Part shown: positions 1 through 6,991 of the stretch, one piece after another
Layout: every line of letters begins with the position of its first letter
Position numbering within the stretch: position 1 is the stretch's first letter
From: an uncultured Collinsella sp.
GTDB lineage: Bacteria; Actinomycetota; Coriobacteriia; Coriobacteriales; Coriobacteriaceae
Length of the DNA stretch: 8,463 nucleotides
Reading direction: 5' to 3'
Assembly: GCA_902494545.1 (NCBI GenBank)
Contig: CABUTP010000053.1
Coordinates: 1 to 8,463, forward strand
Translations under genes and position numbers: made by a program
The notes under the pieces: generated by a model
Database searches by the model: none
What the model saw: only the letters and a program-made list of their open reading frames with translations
Told to the model about the DNA's origin: nothing

Positions 1-9
1 GGCGTGTAG
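1..9 (+). CDS. Possible last codons of the upstream gene (hyfC expected)
   Basis: Read in frame 1, the first nine bases are Gly-Val-stop (TAG at 7-9), followed by a ribosome binding site and the hyfD start 16 bases later. In known hyf operons the gene before hyfD is hyfC, an NuoH-like membrane protein, so these could be its final codons. Two codons cannot identify a protein. The call rests only on position and on the tight packing of every other junction in this window. Confidence 0.3.
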   Translation, partial: GV

Positions 10-19
10 GAGAAGGGAG
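8..19 (+). promoter_or_regulatory. Ribosome binding site of hyfD
   Basis: A purine run (AGGAGAAGGGAG) ends five bases before the ATG at 25. It contains two Shine-Dalgarno-like cores, AGGAG at 8-12 and GGGAG at 15-19. The nearer one has the usable spacing. It supports the start at 25 rather than a later ATG. Confidence 0.7.
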
Positions 20-24
20 AAACA

Positions 25-1482
25 ATGTCATTTGCAGTCAGTCTGTCCCTTCTCGGCTTGGTCGCTATCGCGGCCCCGATGGTGGCCTCGGTGCTCGTCG
101 CCCTGTTCCCCCGTCCGTACGCCAAGTGGTTCAGCGTTTTGGGTGCCGCCGTCTCGACGGTCTGCACCATCGCCCTCGCCGCGAATTTCGCTGGCGCCGG
201 CATGCCCGACACGCAGGTCCCCCTGATCTCGTTTGGGCAGACCCTCGTCATGGGATTCACCTTCGATCGCATGAGCACGCTGCTCGCGCCCGCCTTTGTG
301 GGTATCGGCCTGCTTGTCGTGATCTATTCGATTCCCTATATGAGCGAGAATAACCGTGAGCATCCCGACGCGCCGCGTCGTCGCTTCTACGCGTACCTCG
401 CGACCTTTATCGGTGCCATGGCCGGTCTTGTGTACAGCTCGACCCTTTTGGGCCAGCTCGTGTTCTTTGAGATCACGGGTGCGTGCTCTTGGGGCCTCAT
501 TAGCTACTACATGACGCCTACGGCCAAGAAGGCCGGCATGAAGGCCCTGATCATCACGCATATCGGTGCGCTCGGCCTGTATCTGGGCGCCGCTATCGTG
601 TTTGCCCACACCGGTACCTTCGCCATTACCGCGATTGCCGGCCTCGACGCCAAGCTCAAGGCTATCGTCCTTTTGCTCGTGCTGTTTGCGGCCTGGGCCA
701 AGTCCGCACAGGTTCCCATGTACATGTGGCTGCCTTCGGCCATGGAAGCGCCGACGCCTGTTTCGGCCTACCTGCATGGTGCCTCGATGGTCAAGGTCGG
801 CGTGTGCGTGTTCGCACGCGCGCTCGTCTCGGCCGGCGAGATTCCCGAGATCGTGGGCTGGGTCGCCATTATCGACGCCGTGGTCACCATGCTCTTTGGT
901 TTCCTGATGTACCTGCCGCAAAAGGACATGAAGCGTCTACTGGCCTTCTCCACGATCGCCCAGCTCTCCTATGTGTTCTTTGGTCTGGGCCTTTCGGTCT
1001 TTGGCAGCCAGCTGGCCTTTGACGGTGCCGTGTGCCACATCTTTAACCACGCTTTCGCCAAGACGCTGTTCTTCCTGATCGCCGGTTCGTTCTCCTTTAC
1101 GCTCGGCACGCGTATGCTGCCCAAGCTTCGCGGCATCGTAAAGAAGTACCCGATCTCGGGCGTGGGCTTTGGTGTCGCGGCGCTCGCCATTGCCGGCGTG
1201 CCGCCCATGAACACGTTCTTCTCGAAGTTCCAGATCATCGCCGGCGGCTTCTCTGTGGGTGCCGGCAACGTCGCGATCCTGGTGCTCGTGTGCATCATGG
1301 TTGCCGAGACCGTCGCCACCTTTGCCTGGTTCCTTAAGTGGATGGGCTATTGCCTGCCTGGCGAGCCGAGCGAAGAGGTCGCTGCGGGAGCCTCGCTTCC
1401 CCGCGCGATGGCGTTCGTGTTCATCGTGCTCATCATCATGGTCATCGTCAGCGGCCCGCTTTCGGCCAGCTGGATCGGTTAG
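25..1482 (+). CDS. hyfD: Hydrogenase-4 membrane subunit HyfD, proton-channel (NuoL/M/N-like) family
   Basis: This 485-residue, multi-spanning inner-membrane protein belongs to the proton-conducting antiporter-like family shared by complex I NuoL/M/N, Mrp antiporters and Hyf hydrogenases. Its length is close to that of E. coli HyfD (about 480). Conserved polar residues of the half-channels are visible: Glu149 in FFEITG (helix 5 position), Lys226 in AAWAKSAQVP, the signature WLPSAMEAPTPVSAYLHGAS at 235-254, Lys257, His341 and His342-Lys346 around HAFAKTLFF, and Lys401 in the PPMNTFFSKF loop-helix (helix 12 position). The role by family is to move protons or sodium ions in the membrane arm; coupling is inferred. 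The ATG at 25 has a good ribosome site. hyfE follows after 13 bases. The presence of D, E and F genes separates this Hyf type from the smaller Hyc complex, which has only the B- and C-like membrane proteins. Confidence 0.92.
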   Translation: MSFAVSLSLLGLVAIAAPMVASVLVALFPRPYAKWFSVLGAAVSTVCTIALAANFAGAGMPDTQVPLISFGQTLVMGFTFDRMSTLLAPAFVGIGLLVVIYSIPYMSENNREHPDAPRRRFYAYLATFIGAMAGLVYSSTLLGQLVFFEITGACSWGLISYYMTPTAKKAGMKALIITHIGALGLYLGAAIVFAHTGTFAITAIAGLDAKLKAIVLLLVLFAAWAKSAQVPMYMWLPSAMEAPTPVSAYLHGASMVKVGVCVFARALVSAGEIPEIVGWVAIIDAVVTMLFGFLMYLPQKDMKRLLAFSTIAQLSYVFFGLGLSVFGSQLAFDGAVCHIFNHAFAKTLFFLIAGSFSFTLGTRMLPKLRGIVKKYPISGVGFGVAALAIAGVPPMNTFFSKFQIIAGGFSVGAGNVAILVLVCIMVAETVATFAWFLKWMGYCLPGEPSEEVAAGASLPRAMAFVFIVLIIMVIVSGPLSASWIG

Positions 1483-1495
1483 GAGGTAGAACGAC

Positions 1496-2149
1496 ATGGG
1501 TTATTCGATCGTCAACATCCTTGGCGGCCTTCTGATCGTCACGTCCACCATGGTGGTTGTCTCCAAGAACATCAAACATTCCATCCACTGGTATGCGGTG
1601 CAGTCGCTGGTGCTCGTGGGGTTGCTCGCTACGCTCGGTGTCACCACCGGTGCGCAGGAGCTGCTTATGTGGGCTGGATCTGCCTTTATCACCAAGGTCG
1701 TCCTGGTCCCTTATATCCTCAACCGCGCATACAAGAAGATGGGCGAGCCGAGCGACGCATCGCTCAAGGCCGGCCTTAAGCCCGCGTGGGCCATTTGCAT
1801 CATCGCCGTGGAGATCGCGATCTGCTTTGCCGTCGTGACGCAGATCAGCCTGCCCACGGCCGAGGTCGCAACGCCTGCGCTCGCTATTAGCTTCGCTCAC
1901 TTCTTTGTGGGCCTCACCTGCATCATCTCGCAGCGCAACATCATGAAGCAGATCTTTGGATACTGCCTTATGGAAAACGGCAGCCATGTGACGCTCGCGC
2001 TTTTGGCCCCCACCGCTCCCGAGATCATCGAGATCGGTATCGCCACCGACGCCATCTTTGCCGTCATCATCATGTCCATCGTCGTGCGTCGCATTTGGGA
2101 CGACTCCCACTCGCTCGATGCGCGCGACCTGTCCGAGCTGAGGGGGTAG
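1496..2149 (+). CDS. hyfE: Hydrogenase-4 membrane subunit HyfE
   Basis: This 217-residue hydrophobic protein matches E. coli HyfE almost exactly in length (216) and in recognisable blocks: QSLVLVGLLATL at 36-47, SAFITKVVLVP at 62-72, CIISQRNIMKQIFGYCLMEN at 142-161 and EIGIATDAIFAVIIM at 179-193. About six or seven membrane segments are visible, with a short charged tail (DARDLSELRG). HyfE is compared with the NuoK-type small membrane subunit of complex I and is thought to sit in the ion-translocating arm. Acidic residues within or next to the membrane part include Glu106 and Glu160. The start is fixed by AGGAGG at 1481-1486, which overlaps the hyfD stop, nine bases before the ATG. hyfF starts three bases after the stop and in the same frame, which suggests coupled translation. 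HyfE is found only in Hyf-type operons, so it is a good marker of the complex type. Confidence 0.92.
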   Translation: MGYSIVNILGGLLIVTSTMVVVSKNIKHSIHWYAVQSLVLVGLLATLGVTTGAQELLMWAGSAFITKVVLVPYILNRAYKKMGEPSDASLKAGLKPAWAICIIAVEIAICFAVVTQISLPTAEVATPALAISFAHFFVGLTCIISQRNIMKQIFGYCLMENGSHVTLALLAPTAPEIIEIGIATDAIFAVIIMSIVVRRIWDDSHSLDARDLSELRG

Positions 2150-2152
2150 TCC

Positions 2153-3712
2153 ATGGAAACGTTGATTCTCGCCCTGCTCGCGACTCCTTTGGTGTTCTCG
2201 CTGGTCATGGCGTTTTTGCCCAAGAACACGTCCTATAACGTGTTTGCCGGTCTCAACCTGGTCTCCGTCGCAGCCGTCCTGGTGCTGTCGATTATGACGG
2301 CCGGTGACGTCCTTATGAGCGGCGACACCGCGAGCGCTCTTGGCCTGTGGTTTCACCTCGATTCGCTGGGCGCCATCTTTGTGCTGCTCATCGGCTTTAT
2401 CGGTTTTCTTACGGGGCTGTTCTCGCTGCCCTATGTAAAGGCCGATATCGAGGAGGGCTCCATGCCCGCCGAGCGCGCCAAGCAGTATTTTGCGCTGTTT
2501 AGCCTGTTCGTGTTCACCATGCTGCTCGCGTGCCTGTCCAACAACATGATCCTCACGTGGGCCGCCGTGGAGGCAACCACGCTTTCCACCGTGTTCCTCG
2601 TGGGTATCTACAAGAACAAGACGGCCCTCGAGGCTTCTTGGAAGTATGCGATGGTCTGCACCGCCGGCGTGGCCTTCGGCCTCTTCGGTACGCTGCTGAT
2701 CTACGCTAACGCCGCCGACGTGATTCCCAACGCCCACGAGGCCGCATTCCTGTCGTGCGTGCTGCCGTATGCCGACCAGTTCGACCCGACGCTCATGCGC
2801 CTCGCCTTTGCGTTTATCGTGATCGGCTTTGGCACCAAGGCCGGCCTGTTCCCCATGCACACTTGGCTGCCCGATGCCCACTCCCAGGCCCCGAGCCCTG
2901 TCTCGGCCCTGCTCTCGGGCGTGCTGCTTAAGTGCGCCATGCTTGTGATCATGCGCTTCTACGGCTTTACCATCCAGGCCGTGGGCGCCGAGTATCCGCA
3001 ACTTTTGCTGTTGATCGTCGGCACGCTGTCCATTTTGGTGGCGGCGCTTTCGATGTTTCGCCAGGACGACCTCAAGCGCCGCTTTGCGTACTCGTCTGTG
3101 GAGAACGTGGGCGTTATCGCCCTGTGCCTGGGTATCGGTGGCCCGCTGGGTATCGCCGCGGCCCTGCTGCACTGCGTGTTCCACGGCTTTACCAAGACGC
3201 TTGCCTTCTGCGTGTCCGGCAACATCCAGCACGCCTTTGGCACGCGTAGCCTGGCCAAGATCCAGGGCGTCGTCGAGGTTGCCCCCGCAACCGCCGCGCT
3301 CGCCGTCCTGGCGCTGCTCGGTCTTGGTGCCTTCCCGCCCTTTGGCATGTTTATTTCCGAGTTCCTGACTTTTGTCGCCGGTGTTACCGCCGGTCCCATG
3401 TGGCTGGTCGTCGTGGTCGCCCTCGGCCTTACCGTGGCCATCTCTGCGCTCACCCGCATCGCACTCAAGTCGGTATTCGGCCATGCGCCCCAGGGCATGG
3501 GCAAGCATGAGGCCCCGGCGCTCATGCTTATCCCCGAAATCATCCTGGCTGTCATGATCTTGTGGTTTGGCATCGCCACCCCGCTGCCGCTCGTGCACGG
3601 TGTGGAGACCGCGACCGGCATCGTGCTCGAGCAGAGCACCGAGGAACTTCACGCGACGCCGATGTACCGCGCTGTGTTCGGTACCGAGACCGCTCAGAGC
3701 GAGGTGGAGTAA
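2153..3712 (+). CDS. hyfF: Hydrogenase-4 membrane subunit HyfF, proton-channel (NuoL/M/N-like) family
   Basis: This 519-residue polytopic membrane protein is close to E. coli HyfF (526) and is a paralogue of the hyfD product. Ion-channel residues expected for the family are present: Glu140 in WAAVEATTL (helix 5), Lys229 in GTKAGLFPMHTWLPDAHSQA (helix 7 and the following signature), Lys260, His340/His344 and Lys348 in the LLHCVFHGFTKTLAF block, and Glu403 in PPFGMFISEF (helix 12, where HyfD has Lys). In complex I the pumping subunits also differ in having Lys or Glu at this helix-12 site, so the HyfD/HyfF difference is expected. The long lateral helix of NuoL is absent at this length; that would belong to HyfB, which should lie upstream of this window. 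The ribosome site AGGGGG at 2141-2146 lies six bases before the ATG, inside the hyfE end. Confidence 0.92.
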   Translation: METLILALLATPLVFSLVMAFLPKNTSYNVFAGLNLVSVAAVLVLSIMTAGDVLMSGDTASALGLWFHLDSLGAIFVLLIGFIGFLTGLFSLPYVKADIEEGSMPAERAKQYFALFSLFVFTMLLACLSNNMILTWAAVEATTLSTVFLVGIYKNKTALEASWKYAMVCTAGVAFGLFGTLLIYANAADVIPNAHEAAFLSCVLPYADQFDPTLMRLAFAFIVIGFGTKAGLFPMHTWLPDAHSQAPSPVSALLSGVLLKCAMLVIMRFYGFTIQAVGAEYPQLLLLIVGTLSILVAALSMFRQDDLKRRFAYSSVENVGVIALCLGIGGPLGIAAALLHCVFHGFTKTLAFCVSGNIQHAFGTRSLAKIQGVVEVAPATAALAVLALLGLGAFPPFGMFISEFLTFVAGVTAGPMWLVVVVALGLTVAISALTRIALKSVFGHAPQGMGKHEAPALMLIPEIILAVMILWFGIATPLPLVHGVETATGIVLEQSTEELHATPMYRAVFGTETAQSEVE

Positions 3713-3715
3713 CGA

Positions 3716-5488
3716 ATGATTGAAACTGAGAACAAGGTGTATGCCCGCCGCTGCGAGAGCCATGTCGAGGCCCTGCGCCGCGCCGTTCCGGGCTGCATCG
3801 AGAAGGTCGAGTGGCAGTGCGAGGACCAGCTGACGATTACCGTCAAGCAGGACAAGCTGCCCGAGGCCGTTCACTACCTGTATTACGAGCGTTACGGCTG
3901 GATTCCCGTGATCATCGGCAACGATGAGCGCAGTCTGTGCGGTCGCTACGCCGTGTACTACGTCATCTCCATGGAGGGGGAGGACCCCGGCTGGGTGACC
4001 GTGCGCACCGAGGTCGATCCCGCCAAGATGACATTCCCGTCCGTGACGCCGTTCGTCCCCGCCTGCGTGTGGGGCGAGCGCGAGCTGCGCGATATGTTCG
4101 GCCTGATCCCCGAGGGCCTGCCCGATCGTCGACGCCTGGTGCTGCCCGACGATTGGCCCAGCGGCCTGTATCCGCTGCGCAAGGACTCCATGGACTACCG
4201 CTTCCGTCCCGCTCCCGCGAGCGACATGGAAAACTACGAGTTCTTGGCCGACACCAAGGGCAAGGAGACCACGCTCGTCCCCATGGGCCCGCTGCACATT
4301 ACCTCCGACGAGCCTGGCCACTTTCGCTTGTTCGTTGAGGGCGAGACGATTGTCGACGCCGACTACCGTCTGTTCTACGTGCACCGCGGCATGGAGAAGG
4401 TTGCCGAGACGCGCCTGAACTATGACGCTGTGACGTTCCTCGCCGACCGCATCTGCGGCATCTGCGGCTGCGCCCACTCGGTGGCCTATGCCGAGGCCGT
4501 CGAGCGCGCCCAGGGCATCCATGTCCCGCCGCGCGCCCAGTACATCCGCGCCATCATGCTCGAGGTCGAGCGCCTGCACTCGCACCTGCTCAACATTGGC
4601 CTGGCGTCGCACTACACGGGCTTCGACTCCGGCTTCCAGCAGTTCTTCCGCGTCCGCGAGAAGTCCATGGACCTGGCCGAGAAGCTCTCCGGTCACCGCA
4701 AGACCTACGGCCTCAACGTGATCGGCGGCGTGCGTCGCGACATTTTGGCCGAGCAGAAGCTTTCCACGCTCACGACCATCCACCAGCTGCGCTCCGAGGT
4801 TCAGGAGCTCGTCGACGCCTTGCTCTCCACGCCCAACTTCATTGAGCGTACGAGTGGCATCGGCATCTTGGACCGCAAGATCGCACGCGACTTCTCGCCG
4901 GTCGGCCCGCTCATGCGTGGCTCGGGCTATGCCCGCGACGTGCGCTTTGACCATCCCTTCGACGGCTACGCCGATCCGGACGTCCAAAAGATGCACGCCG
5001 CCACGGCCGACACCTGCGATGCCTTCGGCCGTACCGCCGTTCGCATCCAGGAGGTCTACGATTCGATCGACATGATCGAGACCATGCTCGAGAACTGCCC
5101 CTCGGGCCCCATCCTCACCACGGATTGGGAGTACACCCCGCACAAGTACGCCATCGGCGCCACCGAGGCGCCGCGCGGCGAGGATGTGCACTGGGCCATG
5201 CTCGGCAATAACCAGAAGTGCTACCGCTGGCGCGCCAAGGCCGCTACGTACAGCAACTGGCCGGTCCTGCGCTACATGTTCCGCGGCAACACCGTGGGCG
5301 ATGCGGCGCTGATCGTTGGCTCGCTCGACCCGTGCTACTCCTGCACCGACCGCGTGACGGTGACCGATGTCGCCGCCAAGCGCGATCACGTGCTCGACAA
5401 GGAGCAGTTCGAGAACGTCTGGCGCGACAAGTCGCCGCTTGCGGGCGAGGGCACCATGGCCGCTCCGCTCGATGAGGAGGCGCTCTAA
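3716..5488 (+). CDS. hyfG: Hydrogenase-4 / formate hydrogenlyase large subunit (NuoC-NuoD fusion, precursor)
   Basis: This is the catalytic [NiFe] subunit that reduces protons to H2, on the cytoplasmic face. The 590 residues comprise an NuoC-like domain (about 10-160; ERELRDMFGLIPEGLPDRRR at 121-140) and an NuoD/HycE-like domain (about 188-546; GPLHITSDEPGHFRLF at 191-206). The Ni-Fe ligands are visible: Cys247 and Cys250 in RICGICGCAHS with His254, and Cys540 and Cys543 in DPCYSCTDR. As in HycE, the final motif ends in Arg (546), not His. The 44 residues after Arg546 are predicted to be a propeptide that HycI removes once nickel is inserted; E. coli HycE has 32. All four cysteines and both motifs are intact, so the enzyme should be active. 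The ATG at 3716 has GGAG six bases upstream and is in frame with hyfF, three bases after its stop. Confidence 0.96.
   Translation: MIETENKVYARRCESHVEALRRAVPGCIEKVEWQCEDQLTITVKQDKLPEAVHYLYYERYGWIPVIIGNDERSLCGRYAVYYVISMEGEDPGWVTVRTEVDPAKMTFPSVTPFVPACVWGERELRDMFGLIPEGLPDRRRLVLPDDWPSGLYPLRKDSMDYRFRPAPASDMENYEFLADTKGKETTLVPMGPLHITSDEPGHFRLFVEGETIVDADYRLFYVHRGMEKVAETRLNYDAVTFLADRICGICGCAHSVAYAEAVERAQGIHVPPRAQYIRAIMLEVERLHSHLLNIGLASHYTGFDSGFQQFFRVREKSMDLAEKLSGHRKTYGLNVIGGVRRDILAEQKLSTLTTIHQLRSEVQELVDALLSTPNFIERTSGIGILDRKIARDFSPVGPLMRGSGYARDVRFDHPFDGYADPDVQKMHAATADTCDAFGRTAVRIQEVYDSIDMIETMLENCPSGPILTTDWEYTPHKYAIGATEAPRGEDVHWAMLGNNQKCYRWRAKAATYSNWPVLRYMFRGNTVGDAALIVGSLDPCYSCTDRVTVTDVAAKRDHVLDKEQFENVWRDKSPLAGEGTMAAPLDEEAL
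5354..5485 (+). other. Predicted HycI-cleaved C-terminal propeptide of HyfG
   Basis: Codons 547-590 of hyfG follow the DPCYSCTDR motif, whose Arg546 corresponds to the E. coli HycE cleavage position. The peptide begins VTVTDV and ends in an acidic tail, APLDEEAL. Its first 32 residues align with the whole E. coli propeptide, including the SPL near the end of the latter. The remaining 12 are extra. Cleavage after Arg546 is inferred from the family, not shown by the sequence. Confidence 0.8.
5474..5480 (+). promoter_or_regulatory. Ribosome binding site that fixes the hyfH start
   Basis: GAGGAGG lies within the last codons of hyfG, nine bases before the ATG at 5490. The same frame stays open upstream to an ATG at 5367, but that stretch lies inside hyfG and encodes an Arg/Ser-rich peptide with no family similarity. 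This site therefore decides for 5490. Confidence 0.85.
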
Positions 5489-5489
5489 T

Positions 5490-6206
5490 ATGCTGAAGCT
5501 TTGGAAGGTCAACGCCAAGGCGGGCGACGCGACGGTCAAGTACCCGTTTGCGCCGTTCCACACCAATAAGGACATGCGCGGCAAGCCCGAGCACAACGCG
5601 GAGCTCTGCATCGCCTGCGGTGCCTGCGGCGTGGCGTGCCCGGCCGATGCCATTCGCATGGACACCGACCTTGCGGCCGATACCATCACCTGGTCGATTG
5701 ACTACGGCCGCTGCATCTTTTGCGGCCGCTGCGAGGAAGCCTGCCCCATGGAGGCCATCAAGCTCACCGAGGAGTTTGAGCTGGCCGTCATGAGCAAGGA
5801 TGACCTCACCAGCAAGAGCGTCTACACGCTCGAGCACTGCTCGCGCTGCGGCAAGCCGTTTGCCCCGCACAAGGAGATCGACTACGCCAAGCGCCTGCTG
5901 CAAAAGGCCGGCGGCATGGAGGCCGAGCAGGCCGCCCGTACCGTCGGTATGTGCCAGGAGTGCAAGCGCGAGCTCGACGCCCTGCGCGCCGCCTCGGCCG
6001 TAAAGACCGGCAACGCGCACGGCATGGCTGCCAACGAGACGCTTGCGTCCGGCGAGCCCCAGGGCCCCGGCATGGAGTATCTGGGCGGCCACGGCGTGAA
6101 CCCGGAGTATATCGACCGCGAGCTCAACCCCGATGCGCCCGAGATTCCCGCCGGCCCGGCGCCGGTCGAGGGCATCATCATGGATTTTGAAACGAAGGAG
6201 GAGTAA
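5490..6206 (+). CDS. hyfH: Hydrogenase-4 / formate hydrogenlyase Fe-S electron-transfer subunit (HyfH/HycF-like)
   Basis: This NuoI-like 2x[4Fe-4S] ferredoxin subunit should relay electrons towards the small subunit HyfI. In its 238 residues two classical cluster motifs are visible: Cys40, 43, 46 and 50 (CIACGACGVACP) and Cys75, 78, 81 and 85 (CIFCGRCEEACP). A further four-cysteine group follows, Cys117/Cys120 (CSRCGKPF) and Cys155/Cys158 (CQECKR). It is spaced like a zinc-ribbon or extra metal site and also occurs in E. coli HycF. Beyond about residue 170 there is a Gly/Pro/Ala/Glu-rich tail that the roughly 180-residue E. coli proteins lack; it is probably disordered. The start is one base after the hyfG stop, with GAGGAGG nine bases upstream. 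No membrane segment is seen, so it acts in the soluble arm. Confidence 0.93.
   Translation: MLKLWKVNAKAGDATVKYPFAPFHTNKDMRGKPEHNAELCIACGACGVACPADAIRMDTDLAADTITWSIDYGRCIFCGRCEEACPMEAIKLTEEFELAVMSKDDLTSKSVYTLEHCSRCGKPFAPHKEIDYAKRLLQKAGGMEAEQAARTVGMCQECKRELDALRAASAVKTGNAHGMAANETLASGEPQGPGMEYLGGHGVNPEYIDRELNPDAPEIPAGPAPVEGIIMDFETKEE
6195..6201 (+). promoter_or_regulatory. Ribosome binding site of hyfI
   Basis: AAGGAGG inside the last codons of hyfH lies seven bases before the ATG at 6209. It is a near-perfect anti-16S match, among the strongest sites in the window. Confidence 0.8.
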
Positions 6207-6208
6207 CC

Positions 6209-6991
6209 ATGGCCGAACCCACGCTTTTGCCCGAGCGGCTCCAGTACCGCCCGACCAAGATCGAGCTCGACGAGAGCATCGAGAAGGCCAAGGCGACCCT
6301 TCTTAAGAAGATCAAGCGCTCGGTGTACGTCTACCGTGTTGACTGCGGCGGCTGCAACGGCTGCGAGATCGAGATCTTCGGTTCCATCACGCCCGTCTTC
6401 GACGTCGAGCGCTTTGGCATCAAGGTCGTGCCCTCGCCCCGTCACGCCGATGTGCTGCTGTACACCGGTGCCGTGACGCGTGCCATGCGCATGCCGGCCC
6501 TGCGCGCCTTTGAGGCCGCACCCGATCCCAAGATCGTGGTGTCCTATGGCGCGTGCGGCTGCACCGGTGGCATCTTCTACGACAACTACTGCGTCTGGGG
6601 CGGCACGGACAAGATTCTGCCGGTCGATGTCTACATCCCCGGCTGCCCGCCCAGCCCCGCGCAGACCATCTACGGCTTTGCCATGGCGCTCGGTCTGCTG
6701 GACCAAAAGCTCCATGCCGAGACCACGGTGGAGGTCGCCGGCGAGCAGGCCGATATCCTGCACCCCGGCGTGCCGTACAAGCTGCGCGTTGCCATCGAGC
6801 GCGAGGCTCGCGCCATGAGCGGCTACCGTTACGGCCGCGACCTGGCCAATGAGTTTATGGATACGCTCGAGGGCGCGCCCAAGGGCGATATCCGCGGTGC
6901 CATGGCGCTGCTCATCGACAAGCAGGACGATCCTCGCCGCGTTGAGGTCTACTCGGCGCTGCAGGATCTGGTGCTGGCCGGAGGTCGCTAG
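6209..6991 (+). CDS. hyfI: Hydrogenase-4 / formate hydrogenlyase small subunit (NuoB-like)
   Basis: This 260-residue small subunit carries the single proximal [4Fe-4S] cluster that passes electrons to the Ni-Fe site of HyfG. The length fits E. coli HyfI/HycG (about 252-255). The expected ligands are visible: Cys49 and Cys52 in CGGCNGCEIE, Cys116 in GACGCTGG and Cys146 in GCPPSP. Two further cysteines, Cys46 and Cys118, lie next to these. The protein is compact, with no twin-arginine signal and no extra C-terminal cluster domain. This is typical of cytoplasm-facing group 4 enzymes, unlike exported group 1 hydrogenases. The region after residue 190 is basic-acidic and includes a YRYGRDLANEF block; it probably contacts the large subunit. 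It starts two bases after the hyfH stop, and its own stop directly abuts the ATG of hycH. Confidence 0.96.
   Translation: MAEPTLLPERLQYRPTKIELDESIEKAKATLLKKIKRSVYVYRVDCGGCNGCEIEIFGSITPVFDVERFGIKVVPSPRHADVLLYTGAVTRAMRMPALRAFEAAPDPKIVVSYGACGCTGGIFYDNYCVWGGTDKILPVDVYIPGCPPSPAQTIYGFAMALGLLDQKLHAETTVEVAGEQADILHPGVPYKLRVAIEREARAMSGYRYGRDLANEFMDTLEGAPKGDIRGAMALLIDKQDDPRRVEVYSALQDLVLAGGR
6980..6984 (+). promoter_or_regulatory. Ribosome binding site supporting the upstream start of hycH
   Basis: GGAGG lies seven bases before the ATG at 6992, inside the last hyfI codons. The next in-frame ATG, at 7034, follows a GC-rich stretch without a comparable site. The longer hycH product, with its N-terminal extension, is therefore preferred. 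Confidence 0.7.

Noticed and set aside
1..24. Sigma-54 or other promoter before hyfD
   Set aside because: Only a stop codon and a ribosome site fit in the 24 bases. No GG/GC sigma-54 pattern is seen, and the promoter is probably upstream of the window.
5367..5489. Upstream in-frame start for hyfH at 5367
   Set aside because: The 41 extra codons lie inside hyfG and encode an Arg/Ser-rich peptide. The ATG at 5490 has GAGGAGG in front and begins the HycF-like sequence.
1448..5689. Minus-strand open frame of 1413 codons
   Set aside because: It lies exactly in codon register opposite hyfE, hyfF and hyfG, and its openness is explained by the absence of TTA, CTA and TCA in those genes. The translation is rich in His, Arg, Gly and Asp without domain-like pattern, and it spans three well-supported genes.
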